DNA from: Verrucomicrobiota bacterium | GTDB lineage: Bacteria; Verrucomicrobiota; Verrucomicrobiia; Opitutales; Opitutaceae | Assembly: GCA_023443455.1 (NCBI GenBank) | Contig: JAEZUE010000065.1 | Span: 1-48,930 of the forward strand | Reading direction: 5' to 3' | DNA length: 48,930 nucleotides | In this document: piece by piece, positions 32,735 through 40,642 of the stretch | Layout of the letters: each line of letters starts with the position of its first letter | How positions within the stretch are numbered: position 1 is the first letter of the stretch | Position numbers and translations under genes: made by a program | The notes under the pieces: model-generated | What the model saw: only the letters and a program-made list of their open reading frames with translations | Told to the model about the DNA's origin: nothing | Database searches by the model: none

Positions 32735-32748
32735 TGTTAACGGTAACA
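32735..32748. promoter_or_regulatory. Candidate LacI-family operator upstream of the GH115 gene
   Basis: TGTTAACGGTAACA is a 14-base near-perfect palindrome (one mismatched pair) centred on CG, the form typical of LacI-family operators. It lies 50 bases upstream of the ATG of the GH115 gene, whose co-directional neighbour encodes a LacI-type protein. Binding by that protein is inference. Confidence 0.6.
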
Positions 32749-32925
32749 TCACAGCCGTCCCCTACGAATCGAGGGCGGAGCCAGGAGCTGGTCTTCGGTT
32801 CGCCGATCGCGGTGGCGATCGCTTGAGGAAAGAGAAGCCGCCATTTCCACTCCGCCCCCGGCAACACCAGCCGTATCGACCGGAACGGTCGACAACCACA
32901 CCCCGAACTGCATGCTCCGCGTCCC

Positions 32926-33270
32926 ATGCACGAGCTGGCGATCGCGCAATCGGCCCTCAAACACGTCCTCCTCGAAGCGGCACGCGCCCGCGCTGCCCGC
33001 GTCGACCGTATCGTCTTGCGCATCGGCCCCCTCTCAGGAGTCGACCCCGAAGCCCTGCGCTTCGCCTTCGCTGCCCTGCTCCCGACCACCGCTGCCGCCG
33101 GAGCCACGGTCGAGCTGGAAACCCCGCCCGCCGCCGCCCATTGCCCCGCCTGCGGCCACCACTTCGCACCGACCGCCGCCGCACTTCTCGAATGCCCGCA
33201 GTGCCACGCCCTCGGCGCCTCACTCGTCGGCGGCCGCGAACTCGACCTCGTGAGCATCGACTGCTCCTGA
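32926..33270 (+). CDS. hypA: Hydrogenase nickel incorporation protein HypA
   Basis: 114 residues, normal length. MHELAIAQS at the N-terminus supplies the nickel ligand His2, and the zinc site is formed by C73, C76, C90 and C93 (CPAC and CPQC). HypA works with HypB to deliver nickel to the large subunit of [NiFe] hydrogenase. It is the first gene of a plus-strand hyp cluster and is divergent from the GH115 gene. The start follows the conserved MHEL context. No Shine-Dalgarno sequence is apparent. Confidence 0.96.
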   Translation: MHELAIAQSALKHVLLEAARARAARVDRIVLRIGPLSGVDPEALRFAFAALLPTTAAAGATVELETPPAAAHCPACGHHFAPTAAALLECPQCHALGASLVGGRELDLVSIDCS

Positions 33271-33290
33271 ACCCCGCCTTCCGCCCAGCC

Positions 33291-34061
33291 ATGCACCCCG
33301 AAACCTCCCCCAACCAGTCCTCCTCCTCCAACTCCGCCGGCGACGGTCCGATCATCGTCGACGTCCGCGACCCTGCCGACACCCTCCCCCCGCCCCCCGG
33401 CGACGTCATTCCCGGCCACCGACGCATCGAGCTCGAACTTCGCCTGCTCGACGAGAACGACCGGTTGGCCGCCGCCAACCGCGCCGGCTTCGCCTCCCGC
33501 GGATTGCGGGCCCTCAACTTCGTTTCTTCGCCCGGCGCCGGAAAGACCACCCTGCTCGGTCGCACGCTCGACACCCTCGCCCCCGCCATCCGCTGCGCCG
33601 TCCTGGTCGGCGATCTCGAGACCGCCAACGATGCGCGCCGCCTCCATCGCCCCGGCGTGCCGGTCGCCCAGATCACCACCGGCGGTTGTTGCCATCTCGA
33701 CGCCTCGATGATCGACCGAGCGATCAAAGCCCTCCCCCTCGACGGCGCCCAACTGCTCTTCATCGAAAACGTCGGCAACCTCGTCTGCCCCGCCTCGTTC
33801 GACCTCGGCGAGAACCGCCGCATCACGCTCATTTCCTGCACCGAGGGCGAGGACAAGCCGCTGAAATACCCGCCGATGTTCAGCAGCGCCCACGCCGTCG
33901 TACTCACCAAGACCGATGTCGCCGACGCCGTCGGTTTCGACCGCGCCCTCGCCCGCGAGAACATCCGCCGCGCTGCCCCCCAGGCCCGCGTCTTCGAACT
34001 CTCCGCCAAGACCGGCGAAGGCCTCGACGCCTGGTTCGACTACCTCCGCGCGCTCCTCTGA
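33291..34061 (+). CDS. hypB: Hydrogenase nickel incorporation GTPase HypB
   Basis: 256 residues from ATG 33291, 20 bases after hypA. The N-terminal 40 residues are Ser/Pro-rich and lack both the CxxCGC nickel motif and a His-rich stretch found in some HypB proteins. The G domain has Walker A SSPGAGKTT (79-87), the metal-binding Cys-His pair in TTGGCCHLDASM (C134, H135), ENVGNLVCPA and the base-recognition motif TKTD. GTP hydrolysis drives nickel transfer during hydrogenase maturation. Complete and in frame; hypF follows after 78 bases. Confidence 0.96.
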   Translation: MHPETSPNQSSSSNSAGDGPIIVDVRDPADTLPPPPGDVIPGHRRIELELRLLDENDRLAAANRAGFASRGLRALNFVSSPGAGKTTLLGRTLDTLAPAIRCAVLVGDLETANDARRLHRPGVPVAQITTGGCCHLDASMIDRAIKALPLDGAQLLFIENVGNLVCPASFDLGENRRITLISCTEGEDKPLKYPPMFSSAHAVVLTKTDVADAVGFDRALARENIRRAAPQARVFELSAKTGEGLDAWFDYLRALL

Positions 34062-34139
34062 GGGCAGGGCGAACCCTCCGGGTGGGCCGGGCTGTTCGGC
34101 TCGTCGGGGACGACTCGCCCTGCTCGTTCGACCCCGCCC

Positions 34140-36452
34140 ATGCCCGACCACCTGATCACGATCGCCGGCACCGTCCAGGGCGTCGGCTTCCGCCCCTTCG
34201 TCGCCCGGCTCGCCACGCGCCTGGGGGTGCAAGGCTGGGTGCGCAACGACCTCCACGGCGTCCAGATCCGCGCCCGCGCCCCGAGCGAAACCCTCGCCGC
34301 CTTCCTCCGCGCCCTCGCATCCGAGCCCCCGCCGGCCGCGAGCATCGCCAACATCGCCGCGCGCGAAACCTCGCCGCTCGACGACCTCCCGGCACCCGAC
34401 GGCGCCTTCACGATCCTCGCGAGCCGCGACGCCGCCGGACCCGCCACCGTCGCCGCCACTCCGGACCTCGCGCTCTGCGAGGATTGCCGGCGCGAACTGC
34501 TCGACCCCGGCGACCGCCGCCACGGCTACCCGTTCATCAACTGCACCGGCTGCGGCCCGCGCTACTCCATCCTGCTCGAGCTGCCCTACGACCGGCCGCA
34601 CACCACGATGCGCGGCTTCGCGATGTGCCCGGATTGCGGACACGAGTATCACAACCCGTCCGACCGCCGCCACCACGCCCAGCCCAATGCCTGCCCGGCG
34701 TGCGGCCCGCAGGTCGCGCTCCTCGACTCCGAGGGCCGGCCCGCCGGCGGCCCGCCCACCGCGATCCGCCACGCCGCCGAGGCCCTCCTCGACGGCCGCG
34801 TCGTCGCCGTGAAGGGCGTCGGCGGCTTCCACCTCCTGGCCGACGCCACCAACGCCGGCGCCGTGCTCGAACTCCGGAGACGCAAGCGGCGCGGGCGGAA
34901 ACCGTTTGCGGTCATGTTCCCCGATCTCGTCTCGTTGCGTCTCCACGCCGAGGTCCCGCCCGCCGAGGAGGCCCTGCTCGCCGGCGCCGCCGCGCCGATC
35001 GTCCTCCTCCGCCGTCTCCCCGACTCCACACTCGCCGCTGCGGTCGCTCCGGAAAACCCCTACATCGGCGCCCTTCTGCCCTACTCGCCGCTTCACTTGC
35101 TGCTGCTCCGCCACGTCGGACGCCCCGTGGTCGCCACCAGCGGCAACCTCGCCGAGGAACCCCTCTGCATCGACAACGCCGAGGCCACCGTGCGCCTGCG
35201 CGGCCTCGCCGACCTCTTCCTCGTCCACGACCGGCCCATCGCCCACCCGGTCGACGACTCCGTTGTCCGGCCCGCCCTGGCGGGCCGGCCGATCGTCCTG
35301 CGCCTCGCCCGCGGCTACGCCCCGCTCGAACTCCCGCTGCCCGCCGCGACCCACGACGGCGAGGCGCTCCTCTGCGTCGGCGGCCAGATGAAGAATGCCG
35401 TGGCGCTGGCGGCGGGCCGCTCCGTCACCCTCGGCCCGCATATCGGCGATCTTGCGACAGTCGCCTCGCAGCACGCCTTCGAACGCGCCATCGACTGGCT
35501 CGCCTCCCTCCACCATTCCCACCCGGACCGGATCGTCTGCGACACCCATCCCGACTACGACTCCACCCGTTACGCACAGGCATCCGGACTGCCGGTCACC
35601 GCCGTCCAGCACCATCTCGCCCACGTCTTCGCCTGCCTGGTCGAGCACCCCGGATGCACCGCCGACCGCATCCTCGGCGTCTCCTGGGACGGCACCGGCC
35701 ACGGCAGCGACGGCACCATCTGGGGCGGCGAGTTCATCCTCGTCGACCGACGCGCCGGCACCGCGCGACGCGTCGCCCGTCTGCGCCCCTTCCGCCTGCC
35801 CGGCGGCGAAGCGGCCATCCGCGACCCGCGCCGCAGCGCCCTCGGCCTGCTCCATTCGCTGCAGGCCGGCGCCCCGCCCGCACAGTTCGCCGCCCGGCTG
35901 GGCCTCCCCGTCGCCGAGGCGGCCCTGCTCGGCACCCTGCTCGATCGCGGTCTCCAGTCACCCATCACCACCAGCGCCGGCCGGCTCTTCGACGGCTTCG
36001 CCGCGCTGCTCGGCCTCTGCCACGCCAACACTTTCGAGGGCGAGGCGCCGATGCAGCTGGAATTCGCCGCGGAGCATGCCGCCGCCGCGCCCGCCCTCGC
36101 CTTCCCGCTCGGCCCCTCGGCCTCCGACCCTGGAGTTTTCGAGATCGATTGGCGACCCGCGCTCACGTCCCTCCTCGCCCCGGATACTGCGGCCACCCCG
36201 GCCGGGCACGCCCTCGGCCTTCACCTGGGCCTCGCCGCAGCGATGGTTTCCGTCGCCCACGCCGTCGGCATCGGTACTGTCGCCCTTTCCGGCGGCTGCT
36301 TCCAAAACCGTATCCTCCTCGCGCTCGCACGACGGCGGCTCGGCGAGGCCGGCTTCGATGTGCTGACACACCGGGCACTCCCGCCCAACGACGGCAACCT
36401 TGCCGTCGGCCAGGCGCTGGCCGCCCGTCTCGGGATCACCACGGTCCGGTGA
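34140..36452 (+). CDS. hypF: Carbamoyltransferase HypF
   Basis: 770 residues, full family length. Domains: acylphosphatase (GTVQGVGFRPF at 10-20), two zinc-finger-like motifs (CEDCRRELLDP with NCTGCGPRY, and CPDCGHEYHNP with CPACGP), a YrdC-like domain (KGVGGFHLLADATN, FAVMFPDL, PLHLLLL), and a Kae1-like domain (VQHHLAHVFACL, DGTGHGSDGTIWGGE, ALSGGCFQN). HypF turns carbamoyl phosphate and ATP into a carbamoyl adenylate and passes the carbamoyl group to HypE for the cyanide ligands of the NiFe site. HypE, HypC and HypD are needed for this but are not in the window. A long open frame antisense to it is a shadow. Confidence 0.97.
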   Translation: MPDHLITIAGTVQGVGFRPFVARLATRLGVQGWVRNDLHGVQIRARAPSETLAAFLRALASEPPPAASIANIAARETSPLDDLPAPDGAFTILASRDAAGPATVAATPDLALCEDCRRELLDPGDRRHGYPFINCTGCGPRYSILLELPYDRPHTTMRGFAMCPDCGHEYHNPSDRRHHAQPNACPACGPQVALLDSEGRPAGGPPTAIRHAAEALLDGRVVAVKGVGGFHLLADATNAGAVLELRRRKRRGRKPFAVMFPDLVSLRLHAEVPPAEEALLAGAAAPIVLLRRLPDSTLAAAVAPENPYIGALLPYSPLHLLLLRHVGRPVVATSGNLAEEPLCIDNAEATVRLRGLADLFLVHDRPIAHPVDDSVVRPALAGRPIVLRLARGYAPLELPLPAATHDGEALLCVGGQMKNAVALAAGRSVTLGPHIGDLATVASQHAFERAIDWLASLHHSHPDRIVCDTHPDYDSTRYAQASGLPVTAVQHHLAHVFACLVEHPGCTADRILGVSWDGTGHGSDGTIWGGEFILVDRRAGTARRVARLRPFRLPGGEAAIRDPRRSALGLLHSLQAGAPPAQFAARLGLPVAEAALLGTLLDRGLQSPITTSAGRLFDGFAALLGLCHANTFEGEAPMQLEFAAEHAAAAPALAFPLGPSASDPGVFEIDWRPALTSLLAPDTAATPAGHALGLHLGLAAAMVSVAHAVGIGTVALSGGCFQNRILLALARRRLGEAGFDVLTHRALPPNDGNLAVGQALAARLGITTVR

Positions 36453-36552
36453 CGCATGGTTTCGTGTTCATTTTCGGTTTTCATAGGGATTTTCACCTTC
36501 GCGCGCGTTTCGAGCGTGCAATCCCGAAAGGACTTCGGACAGCGTTGAAGGC

Positions 36553-37209
36553 ATGTTTCGCCGACTTTTCCCCCTCGGACTCTCCCTTGTCGTTGCACCT
36601 TGGTTTCAAGCTCAGACCACACCGCCGGCCGTCGACCTCTTCGCCGATCAAGGTTTTGCGGGCTGGACGCTCGTCTCCGCCGAGTCGGCAAAAATCGATG
36701 ACATCTGCACCCGCACCAACGACGGCGTGCGCGTCGCCGGAGCCACCAACGGCTACCTGCTCACCGATGCCGACTTCGAGAACTACCAGTTGCATCTTGA
36801 ATACCGCTGGCCCGCCGACGCCGCCCCCCGCTGCGACAGCGGCGTGCTGCTGAATGTCGTCGCACCCGCGCCGACCCCGACCTGCATCCAGTTGCAGACC
36901 AAGTCGCGCTACGCCGGCGACCTGCTCCAGATGGGCGGCGCCTCGTTCGCCGAACCGGTGACCTCCCCCGCGAAATTCAATCTCCCGCCCATCCTCTCCC
37001 GCCAGAACCCCGCCAGCGAGTTTCCCTACGGCGAATGGAACGTCGTGGATGTGGTCTGCCAAAACGGCGCCATCGAAGTCCGCATCAACGGCGTGCTGCA
37101 GAACCAGGTGACGTCCGTCACCCCGCGCGCGGGCCGCATCGGCATCCAGCTCGAGGGCGCGGCCTTCGAGCTGCGCAACGTCCGCGTCTCCCCCCTCCCG
37201 GCCTCGTAA
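36553..37209 (+). CDS. Secreted DUF1080 (3-keto-disaccharide hydrolase) domain protein
   Basis: 218 residues. A signal peptide (FRRLFPLGLSLVVAPWFQAQ) precedes one DUF1080 domain, a concanavalin-like beta-sandwich: LFADQGFAGWTLVS, ADFENYQLHLEYRWP, CDSGVLLNVV, CIQLQTKSRYAGDLLQMGG, WNVVDVVCQNGAIEVRING, and RAGRIGIQLEGAAFELRNV. The family is abundant in Verrucomicrobiota and Planctomycetota; some members hydrolyse 3-keto-glycosides outside the cytoplasm. Its place between hypF and the hydrogenase genes is odd, since no functional link is known. It has its own 100-base upstream gap and may be an insertion into a once continuous hydrogenase locus. Confidence 0.88.
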   Translation: MFRRLFPLGLSLVVAPWFQAQTTPPAVDLFADQGFAGWTLVSAESAKIDDICTRTNDGVRVAGATNGYLLTDADFENYQLHLEYRWPADAAPRCDSGVLLNVVAPAPTPTCIQLQTKSRYAGDLLQMGGASFAEPVTSPAKFNLPPILSRQNPASEFPYGEWNVVDVVCQNGAIEVRINGVLQNQVTSVTPRAGRIGIQLEGAAFELRNVRVSPLPAS

Positions 37210-37232
37210 CTCGGCCGCTTGTGCGGCCGACC

Positions 37233-38010
37233 GATCGACCGGCACGCTCACCCGTGGCGCGTGCGTCCCTGCCTGCGTTCCCCCGACCCCGCCCGCTCCC
37301 CAGCCCCAGCCCAACCTCGCCGGCACGGAGGCCGGCGCCACGCCCGTCCGGCACGCCAACCCGTGGCGCAGGCGTCCCTGCCTGCGTTCTCCGATCCACG
37401 CCCGCTCCCCAGCCCCAGCCCAACCTCGCCGGCACGGAGGCCGCGCGCCACACCCGTCCGGCATGCTCACGCGTGGCGCGTGCCTTCAGGCCGCGGTGCT
37501 CGGCCTCCATCACCACCGCCCACGCTCCGCTTTCACACCGGCCATCGCGGGCTGAAGCCGCGCGCCACGCCCAGTCCGGCACGCTCACGCGTGGCGCAGG
37601 CGTCCCTGCCTGCGGTTCCCGACCCCGCCCGCTCCCCGGGCCCAAGCCAACACCGCCGGCACGGAGGCCGGCGCCACGCCCGTCCGGCACGCCAACCCGT
37701 GGCGCGTGCCTTCAGGCCGCGGGGCTCGGCCTCCATCACCACCGCCCACGCTCCGCTTTCACACCAGCCATCGCGGGCTGAAGCCGCGCGCCACGCCCGT
37801 CCGGCATGCTCACGCGTGGCGCGTGCCTTCAGGCCGCGGTGCTCGGCCTCCATCACCACCGCCCACGCTCCGCTTTCACACCAGCCATCGCGGGCTGAAG
37901 CCGCGCGCCACGACCGTCCGGCTCACTTCGCCGTGGCGCAGGCGTCCCTGCCTGCGTTCCCCCGCCCCCGCCCGCTCCCCGGCCCGAGGCCTGCCGCAGC
38001 CCCGGCCCAC
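37233..38010. repeat. Array of seven palindrome-bounded units of two types with conserved 21-base linkers
   Basis: Units at 37254-37341, 37363-37451, 37591-37677 and 37933-38010 (type 1, 78-89 bases) and 37473-37568, 37699-37794 and 37816-37911 (type 2, all 96 bases). Each starts GTGGCGC and ends GCGCCAC, except the last, which is degenerate at its right end. Each unit end holds a small hairpin (type 1 GCAGGC/GCCTGC; type 2 GCCT/AGGC and GCGGGCT/AGCCGC). Linkers are 21-22 bases, close to CCCGTCCGGCACGCTCACGC; a copy also precedes the first unit. Order: 1-1-2-1-2-2-1. The region from 37210 to 38171 contains no supported gene; frames through it are low-complexity shadows. Confidence 0.9.
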
Positions 38011-38033
38011 GGTAGGGAATTTCCCCCTAAACC
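38011..38033. promoter_or_regulatory. Palindromic site TAGGG-n7-CCCTA upstream of the hydrogenase genes
   Basis: GGTAGGGAATTTCCCC continues into CTAAACC, giving near-symmetric arms about 140 bases before the large-subunit start, right after the repeat array. It could be a regulator site in the hydrogenase promoter region. No regulator is implied by the sequence. Confidence 0.35.
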
Positions 38034-38171
38034 GGATCTCCTCCGGGCCGATACAGCGGGCTCGGGCATGTCGCCCGTCGGCCACTGCCCCTCGGCAGAC
38101 CGGGGGACGGGAGCATCCGCAAGGCATACCACGGCGGCTCCGGCCCCGTTCTTTCCGGACCTGCACCCGCC

Positions 38172-39686
38172 ATGCCCCAGACGATTTCCGTCAGCCCTGT
38201 CACCCGCATCGAAGGCCATCTCGGCGTCAAACTCGAGAGCTCCGACGGCCGAGTCACTTCCGCCCGTGTCGTGGGTGAGATGTTTCGCGGCTTCGAGCAG
38301 ATCCTGCGCGGCCGCGATCCGCTCGACGCCCAACAGATCACCCAGCGCATCTGCGGCGTCTGCCCGGTCGAGCACGGCATCGCCTCCGTCTTGGCCCAGG
38401 ATGCCGCCTACGGGATCCGCCCCACCCGCAACGGCCGCATCCTGCGAAACCTCGCCCAAGCCGCGAACTTCATCACCTCGCACATCACGCATTTCTACCT
38501 GCTGTCCGGACTCGACTTCGTCGACGTCGCCCAGGTCACGACCTACACCGGCAAGGATCCCGCCCTTGTCGCGCTCCGCGACTGGGCCAAATCGGAGCTG
38601 GCCAACAACACCGTGAGCGCTGGCGGCCCCTTCCTCCCGCAATTCCCCGCCCAGCTCATCCAGGATCGCGAGCTCAACCTCGGCGTGCTCCGCCACTACC
38701 TCGAGGCGATCGAGGTGCGGCGCGACGGCCACAAGCTCGGCGCCCTCTTCATCGGCAAGCTGCCCCACGCGGCCGGCCTCATCCCGGGCGGCGTCACCGA
38801 AAAGGTCGGCGCCATCCAGATCACCGCCGCCCGCGCCCTGCTCTCCCGTATCCGCGACTTCGTCGAGGGCGTGTATCTGCCCGATGTCGTCGCGGTCGCC
38901 AAGGCCTTCCCCGCCTACTACGAACTCGGCCGCAGCTGCGGCAACTTCCTCGCCTACGGCGTCTTCCCCGAAGACGACGACGGCGGCTCGCCCTTCCTGC
39001 CCGGCGGCACGCTCGTCGCCAACCGCACCGCACGCCTCGACACCGCTGCGATCACCGAAGACGTGCGCTACTCCTGGTATTCCTCCGCCTCCGGTCGCCG
39101 CCCCACCGAGGGCGAAACCATCCCCGCGCCCGAGAAGGCCGGCGCGTATTCATGGCTCAAGGCCCCGCGCTACACCGGCCGCCCCATGGAGGTCGGCCCG
39201 CTCGCCCGGCTGCTCGTCGCCTACCACAACCCCGCCGACACCGTGGTCAAACCCGCCGTCGACGACCTCCTCCGCGCCATCGGCCGCACCCCCGCCGACC
39301 TCGACTCGGCGCTCGGCCGCCACGCCACCCGTGCGCTCGAGACCAAACTTCTCGTCGACCGTTCTCTCGCCTGGCTCGACCAGCTCGTGCCCGACGAGCC
39401 TACCAGCGTCGACTTCCGGATCCCCACCGCCGGCTCCGGCATGGGCCTGACCGAGGCCGCCCGCGGCGCTCTCGGCCACTGGCTCGAAATCCGCGACCAC
39501 AAGATCGCCAACTACCAGTGCGTCGTCCCCACCACCTGGAACTGCTCCCCGCGCGACGACCGCGACCAACCCGGCCCGATGGAGCAATCCCTCGTCGGCA
39601 CCCCCGTCGCCGATCCCCAGCACCCCATCGAGGCCGCCCGCGTCATCCGGTCCTTCGACCCGTGCCTCGCCTGCGCGGTGCACTGA
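38172..39686 (+). CDS. [NiFe] hydrogenase large subunit, without C-terminal extension
   Basis: 504 residues. The NiFe site cysteines are present in both signatures: C61 and C64 in QRICGVCPVEHG and C498 and C501 in SFDPCLACAVH. The N-terminal VTRIEGHL motif is also typical. The protein ends exactly at the last His (H504), whereas most large subunits carry a further roughly 15-residue tail that an endopeptidase removes after nickel insertion. H2-sensing HoxC/HupV-type subunits are known to lack the tail. The sequence style otherwise fits a group 1-like periplasmic enzyme. It precedes the small subunit by 14 bases, the reverse of the commonest order. Export would be by hitch-hiking on the small subunit. 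Confidence 0.95.
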   Translation: MPQTISVSPVTRIEGHLGVKLESSDGRVTSARVVGEMFRGFEQILRGRDPLDAQQITQRICGVCPVEHGIASVLAQDAAYGIRPTRNGRILRNLAQAANFITSHITHFYLLSGLDFVDVAQVTTYTGKDPALVALRDWAKSELANNTVSAGGPFLPQFPAQLIQDRELNLGVLRHYLEAIEVRRDGHKLGALFIGKLPHAAGLIPGGVTEKVGAIQITAARALLSRIRDFVEGVYLPDVVAVAKAFPAYYELGRSCGNFLAYGVFPEDDDGGSPFLPGGTLVANRTARLDTAAITEDVRYSWYSSASGRRPTEGETIPAPEKAGAYSWLKAPRYTGRPMEVGPLARLLVAYHNPADTVVKPAVDDLLRAIGRTPADLDSALGRHATRALETKLLVDRSLAWLDQLVPDEPTSVDFRIPTAGSGMGLTEAARGALGHWLEIRDHKIANYQCVVPTTWNCSPRDDRDQPGPMEQSLVGTPVADPQHPIEAARVIRSFDPCLACAVH

Positions 39687-39700
39687 ACCCTTCCCGAGAA

Positions 39701-40642
39701 ATGCCGCCCATGGAGCCGATCACCCGTCGTTCGTTCCTCACCGTCAGCCTCAAGCTGGCCACCGTGCTCGGGCTCGGCGCCTCCGCCGCCCCCGCGCTGG
39801 CCAACGCCCTCGAGCGCATCACCCGCGGCCGCGCCCCGACCCTCTGGCTGCAGGGCCAATGCTGCTCGGGCTGCTCCGTCTCGCTGCTCGATTCCGAACC
39901 CTTCGGCCCCGAGCAGCTCCTCACCCGGCAGATCGCCCTCGCCTTCCACCAGACGCTCTCCGGCGCCACCGGACACCAGGCTGTGGATACCGTGAACCGC
40001 GCCATCGCCGCCGGCGGCCACATCCTCGTCGTCGAGGGCAGCGTGCCCGTCGGCATGCCCCACGCCTGCCTTTTCGGCGACGAGCCCTTCGGCGACCAGC
40101 TCCGGCGCGCCGCCCGCGCCGCCAAGGCCGTCGTCGCCGTGGGCGCCTGCGCCGTCTCCGGCGGCATCCCCGGCGCCGAGGGCAACGCCACCGGCGCCAC
40201 CAGCGTCCCGGAGTTTCTGAAGCGCAACGGCCTCTCCGTGCCCTGCATCTCGATCCCCGGCTGCCCCGCCCACCCCGACTGGATCGTCGGCACCCTCGCC
40301 CACGTGCTCGAGTTCGGCCTGCCGCCGCTCGACGAACTCGGCCGGCCGCGCGCCTTCTTCGGCACGCTCATCCACGACCAGTGCCCACGTTTCGCCGACT
40401 ACGAACGCGAGAACTTCGCCTCGAAGTTCGGCGAAGACGGCTGCCTCTTCCGCCTCGGTTGCGCCGGCCCCATCACCAAGGCCGACTGCAACCTCCGCCA
40501 GTGGAACGGCGGCACCAACAGCTGCATCCGCTCCGGCGCCCCCTGCATCGGCTGCGCCCGCGAAGGTTTCGCCCTGCGCCGCGACTTTCCCTTCTACCTC
40601 AAGAACGGCCAGCTCCCGCCGGCGAAGGAGGGCCACGCATGA
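39701..40642 (+). CDS. [NiFe] hydrogenase small subunit with Tat signal
   Basis: 313 residues from ATG 39701; a second ATG at 39710 would remove three. The Tat motif ITRRSFLTVS lies at 7-16, followed by a hydrophobic stretch to about 36. Proximal cluster ligands are C55, C58 (CCSGCSV), C150 (GACAVSGG) and C188 (IPGCPAHPDW). Distal ligands are H225, C228 (IHDQC), C248 and C254. The medial site has C263, C282 and C285 plus C275, where most group 1 enzymes have Pro, so a [4Fe-4S] medial cluster is predicted instead of [3Fe-4S]. The C-terminus (YLKNGQLPPAKEGHA) has no membrane helix and no cytochrome b gene follows, so the enzyme is probably soluble in the periplasm. Confidence 0.95.
   Translation: MPPMEPITRRSFLTVSLKLATVLGLGASAAPALANALERITRGRAPTLWLQGQCCSGCSVSLLDSEPFGPEQLLTRQIALAFHQTLSGATGHQAVDTVNRAIAAGGHILVVEGSVPVGMPHACLFGDEPFGDQLRRAARAAKAVVAVGACAVSGGIPGAEGNATGATSVPEFLKRNGLSVPCISIPGCPAHPDWIVGTLAHVLEFGLPPLDELGRPRAFFGTLIHDQCPRFADYERENFASKFGEDGCLFRLGCAGPITKADCNLRQWNGGTNSCIRSGAPCIGCAREGFALRRDFPFYLKNGQLPPAKEGHA
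40625..40632 (+). promoter_or_regulatory. Strong ribosome binding site of the heme chemoreceptor
   Basis: AAGGAGGG lies 6 bases before the ATG at 40639, inside the end of the small-subunit gene. Strong Shine-Dalgarno sequences are rare in this window, so it supports the chosen start and coupled translation. Confidence 0.8.

Noticed and set aside
26166..32925. Complete integrative element at tRNA-Glu
   Set aside because: No integrase, no excisionase and no repeat of the tRNA 3' end was found within the window.
32697..35855. 1052-residue open frame on the minus strand
   Set aside because: It is antisense to hypA, hypB and most of hypF, which are certain genes; its translation is repetitive and matches no family.
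37233..38010. CRISPR array
   Set aside because: Units of 78-96 bases and 21-base linkers are both repeated; there are no unique spacers, and no cas gene is nearby.
37233..38010. Integron cassette array with attC sites
   Set aside because: The units carry no cassette genes, have no integron integrase nearby, and the conserved ends do not follow the attC core-site layout.
37219..38616. 465-residue open frame through the repeat array
   Set aside because: It consists of translated repeats and then runs out of frame through the hydrogenase large subunit; no start or domain supports it.
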